64,000 nt of DNA from Saccharopolyspora gloriosae (GTDB taxonomy: Bacteria > Actinomycetota > Actinomycetes > Mycobacteriales > Pseudonocardiaceae). The first letter of the stretch is position 1; each line of letters begins with the position of its first letter. The notes below the pieces were generated by a model that made no database searches, was not told the origin of the DNA, and saw only the letters and a program-made list of their open reading frames with translations. This document shows, one piece after another, positions 63,256 to 64,000 of this stretch. The DNA lies in contig NZ_CP059557.1 of NCBI RefSeq assembly GCF_022828475.1, forward strand, positions 1,736,001 to 1,800,000, read 5' to 3'. Made by a program: the position numbers and the translations under genes.

Positions 63256-64000
63256 TCACTGGCAGGCTTCGCAGTCGGGGTCGTCGATCGCGCAGGCCTG
63301 CGGCTGTGCCGACGGTGCGGGGGAAGCCGGTGCGGCGGGGGAGACGGCGTTGAGCTTGCCGTCGGTCCCGCGCAACGTGGACTTCTCCACGTGCGTCGCG
63401 CTGCTGGACCGCAGGTAGTACGTCGTCTTGAGGCCCTTGCGCCACGCCAGCCGGTACAGCTCGTCGAGCTTGCGGCCGCTGGGCGCGGCCATGTACAGGT
63501 TCAGCGACTGCGCCTGGTCGATCCACTTCTGGCGCCGCGACGCCGCCTCCACCAGCCACTGCGGCTCGATCTCGAACGCCGTCGCGTACAGCGCCTTGAG
63601 CTCGGCGGGCACCCGGTCGATGGGGCCGAGGTCGCCGTCGAAGTACTTCAGGTCCTGCACCATCGCCTCGTCCCACACCTCGGCGGCCTTCAAGTCCCGC
63701 ACCAGGTCGGCGTTGAGCACGGTGAAGTCACCGGACATGTTCGACTTCACGTACAGGTTCCGGTACAGCGGTTCGATGGACTGGCCGACGCCGCAGATGT
63801 TGGAGATCGTCGCCGTCGGCGCGATGGCCAGCACGTTCGAGTTGCGCATCCCGTTGGAGCGAACCTGCTCCCGCAGCCCGTCCCAGTCCAAAGTGGACGA
63901 GTGGTCCAGTTCGACGCCGGTCTCGCGGGCCTGCTCCAGCAGTCGCAGCGAGTCGATCGGCAGCACACCCCGGCTCCACAGCGAACCCTCGAAGGACTCG
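63256..64000 (-). CDS. nrdA: Ribonucleotide reductase R1 subunit, C-terminal part (runs off the window)
   Basis: The last ~248 residues of the catalytic subunit. Present are [58 protein letters not shown] and [19 protein letters not shown]. An Ala/Pro-rich flexible arm then ends in CEACQ, the shuttle CxxC that re-reduces the active site. The start, with any allosteric ATP cone, lies beyond 64000. It forms an operon with nrdB; any NrdR boxes would be outside the window. Confidence 0.95.
   Translation of the reverse strand, partial: ESFEGSLWSRGVLPIDSLRLLEQARETGVELDHSSTLDWDGLREQVRSNGMRNSNVLAIAPTATISNICGVGQSIEPLYRNLYVKSNMSGDFTVLNADLVRDLKAAEVWDEAMVQDLKYFDGDLGPIDRVPAELKALYATAFEIEPQWLVEAASRRQKWIDQAQSLNLYMAAPSGRKLDELYRLAWRKGLKTTYYLRSSSATHVEKSTLRGTDGKLNAVSPAAPASPAPSAQPQACAIDDPDCEACQ

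Overview
The window is GC-rich DNA from a filamentous actinomycete, most like Saccharopolyspora or another member of the Pseudonocardiaceae. Evidence for this is the strong third-position GC, frequent GTG starts, paired XRE(DUF5753)/DUF397 genes, an adenosylcobalamin methylmalonyl-CoA mutase operon, IdeR-type iron boxes and an NmtR-type metal sensor. The genus is an inference. The window is ordinary chromosome carrying two insertion sequences and several families of structured intergenic repeats; no rRNA, tRNA, CRISPR array or prophage was seen.

Layout. 1-10.5 kb: the end of a degenerate PAS-GGDEF-EAL protein, an IS5-family element sitting inside a palindromic repeat, a divergent LVIVD/DUF305 pair, a decayed DUF397/DUF5753 locus, an APH-fold protein, a guanidinium exporter with a guanidine-III riboswitch, a GntR regulator and a STAND ATPase with a RHIM-like N-terminus. 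10.5-22 kb: mutA-mutB-meaB, a Ski2-like helicase, a universal stress protein, a methyltransferase and a membrane protein. 22-26 kb: a P1B4-type metal ATPase divergent from nmtR, then cutA, a [3Fe-4S] ferredoxin and a TetR regulator.

26-40 kb is the metabolic core. One operon (minus strand) runs dimethylglycine oxidase, DmdA-like methyltransferase, methylenetetrahydrofolate reductase, formate-THF ligase and cyclohydrolase. A divergent operon encodes the four sarcosine oxidase subunits soxBDAG, with an IclR regulator beyond it. Together they would strip methyl groups from betaine-type compounds and pass the carbon through tetrahydrofolate to formate with ATP gain. A shared CTGTTGCG motif in both control regions points to the IclR protein as regulator. 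40-49 kb holds an antiporter, an S9 peptidase and small actinobacterial conserved proteins, including a complete XRE/DUF397 pair.

49-52 kb is an iron module (heme oxygenase, siderophore-interacting reductase, siderophore-binding lipoprotein) with two IdeR boxes. 53-58 kb is an organosulfur operon: two DszC/SfnB-like monooxygenases flanking a haloalkane-dehalogenase-like hydrolase, then an NtaA/SnaA-type monooxygenase, all behind a Cys-Cys leader peptide. An IS3-family element has landed inside the terminator palindrome of that operon. 60-62 kb has an XRE-TPR regulator with a perfect upstream dyad and a SLOG-like partner. The window ends in nrdB, whose product has the class Ic signature (Phe in place of the radical Tyr), and the 3' part of nrdA.
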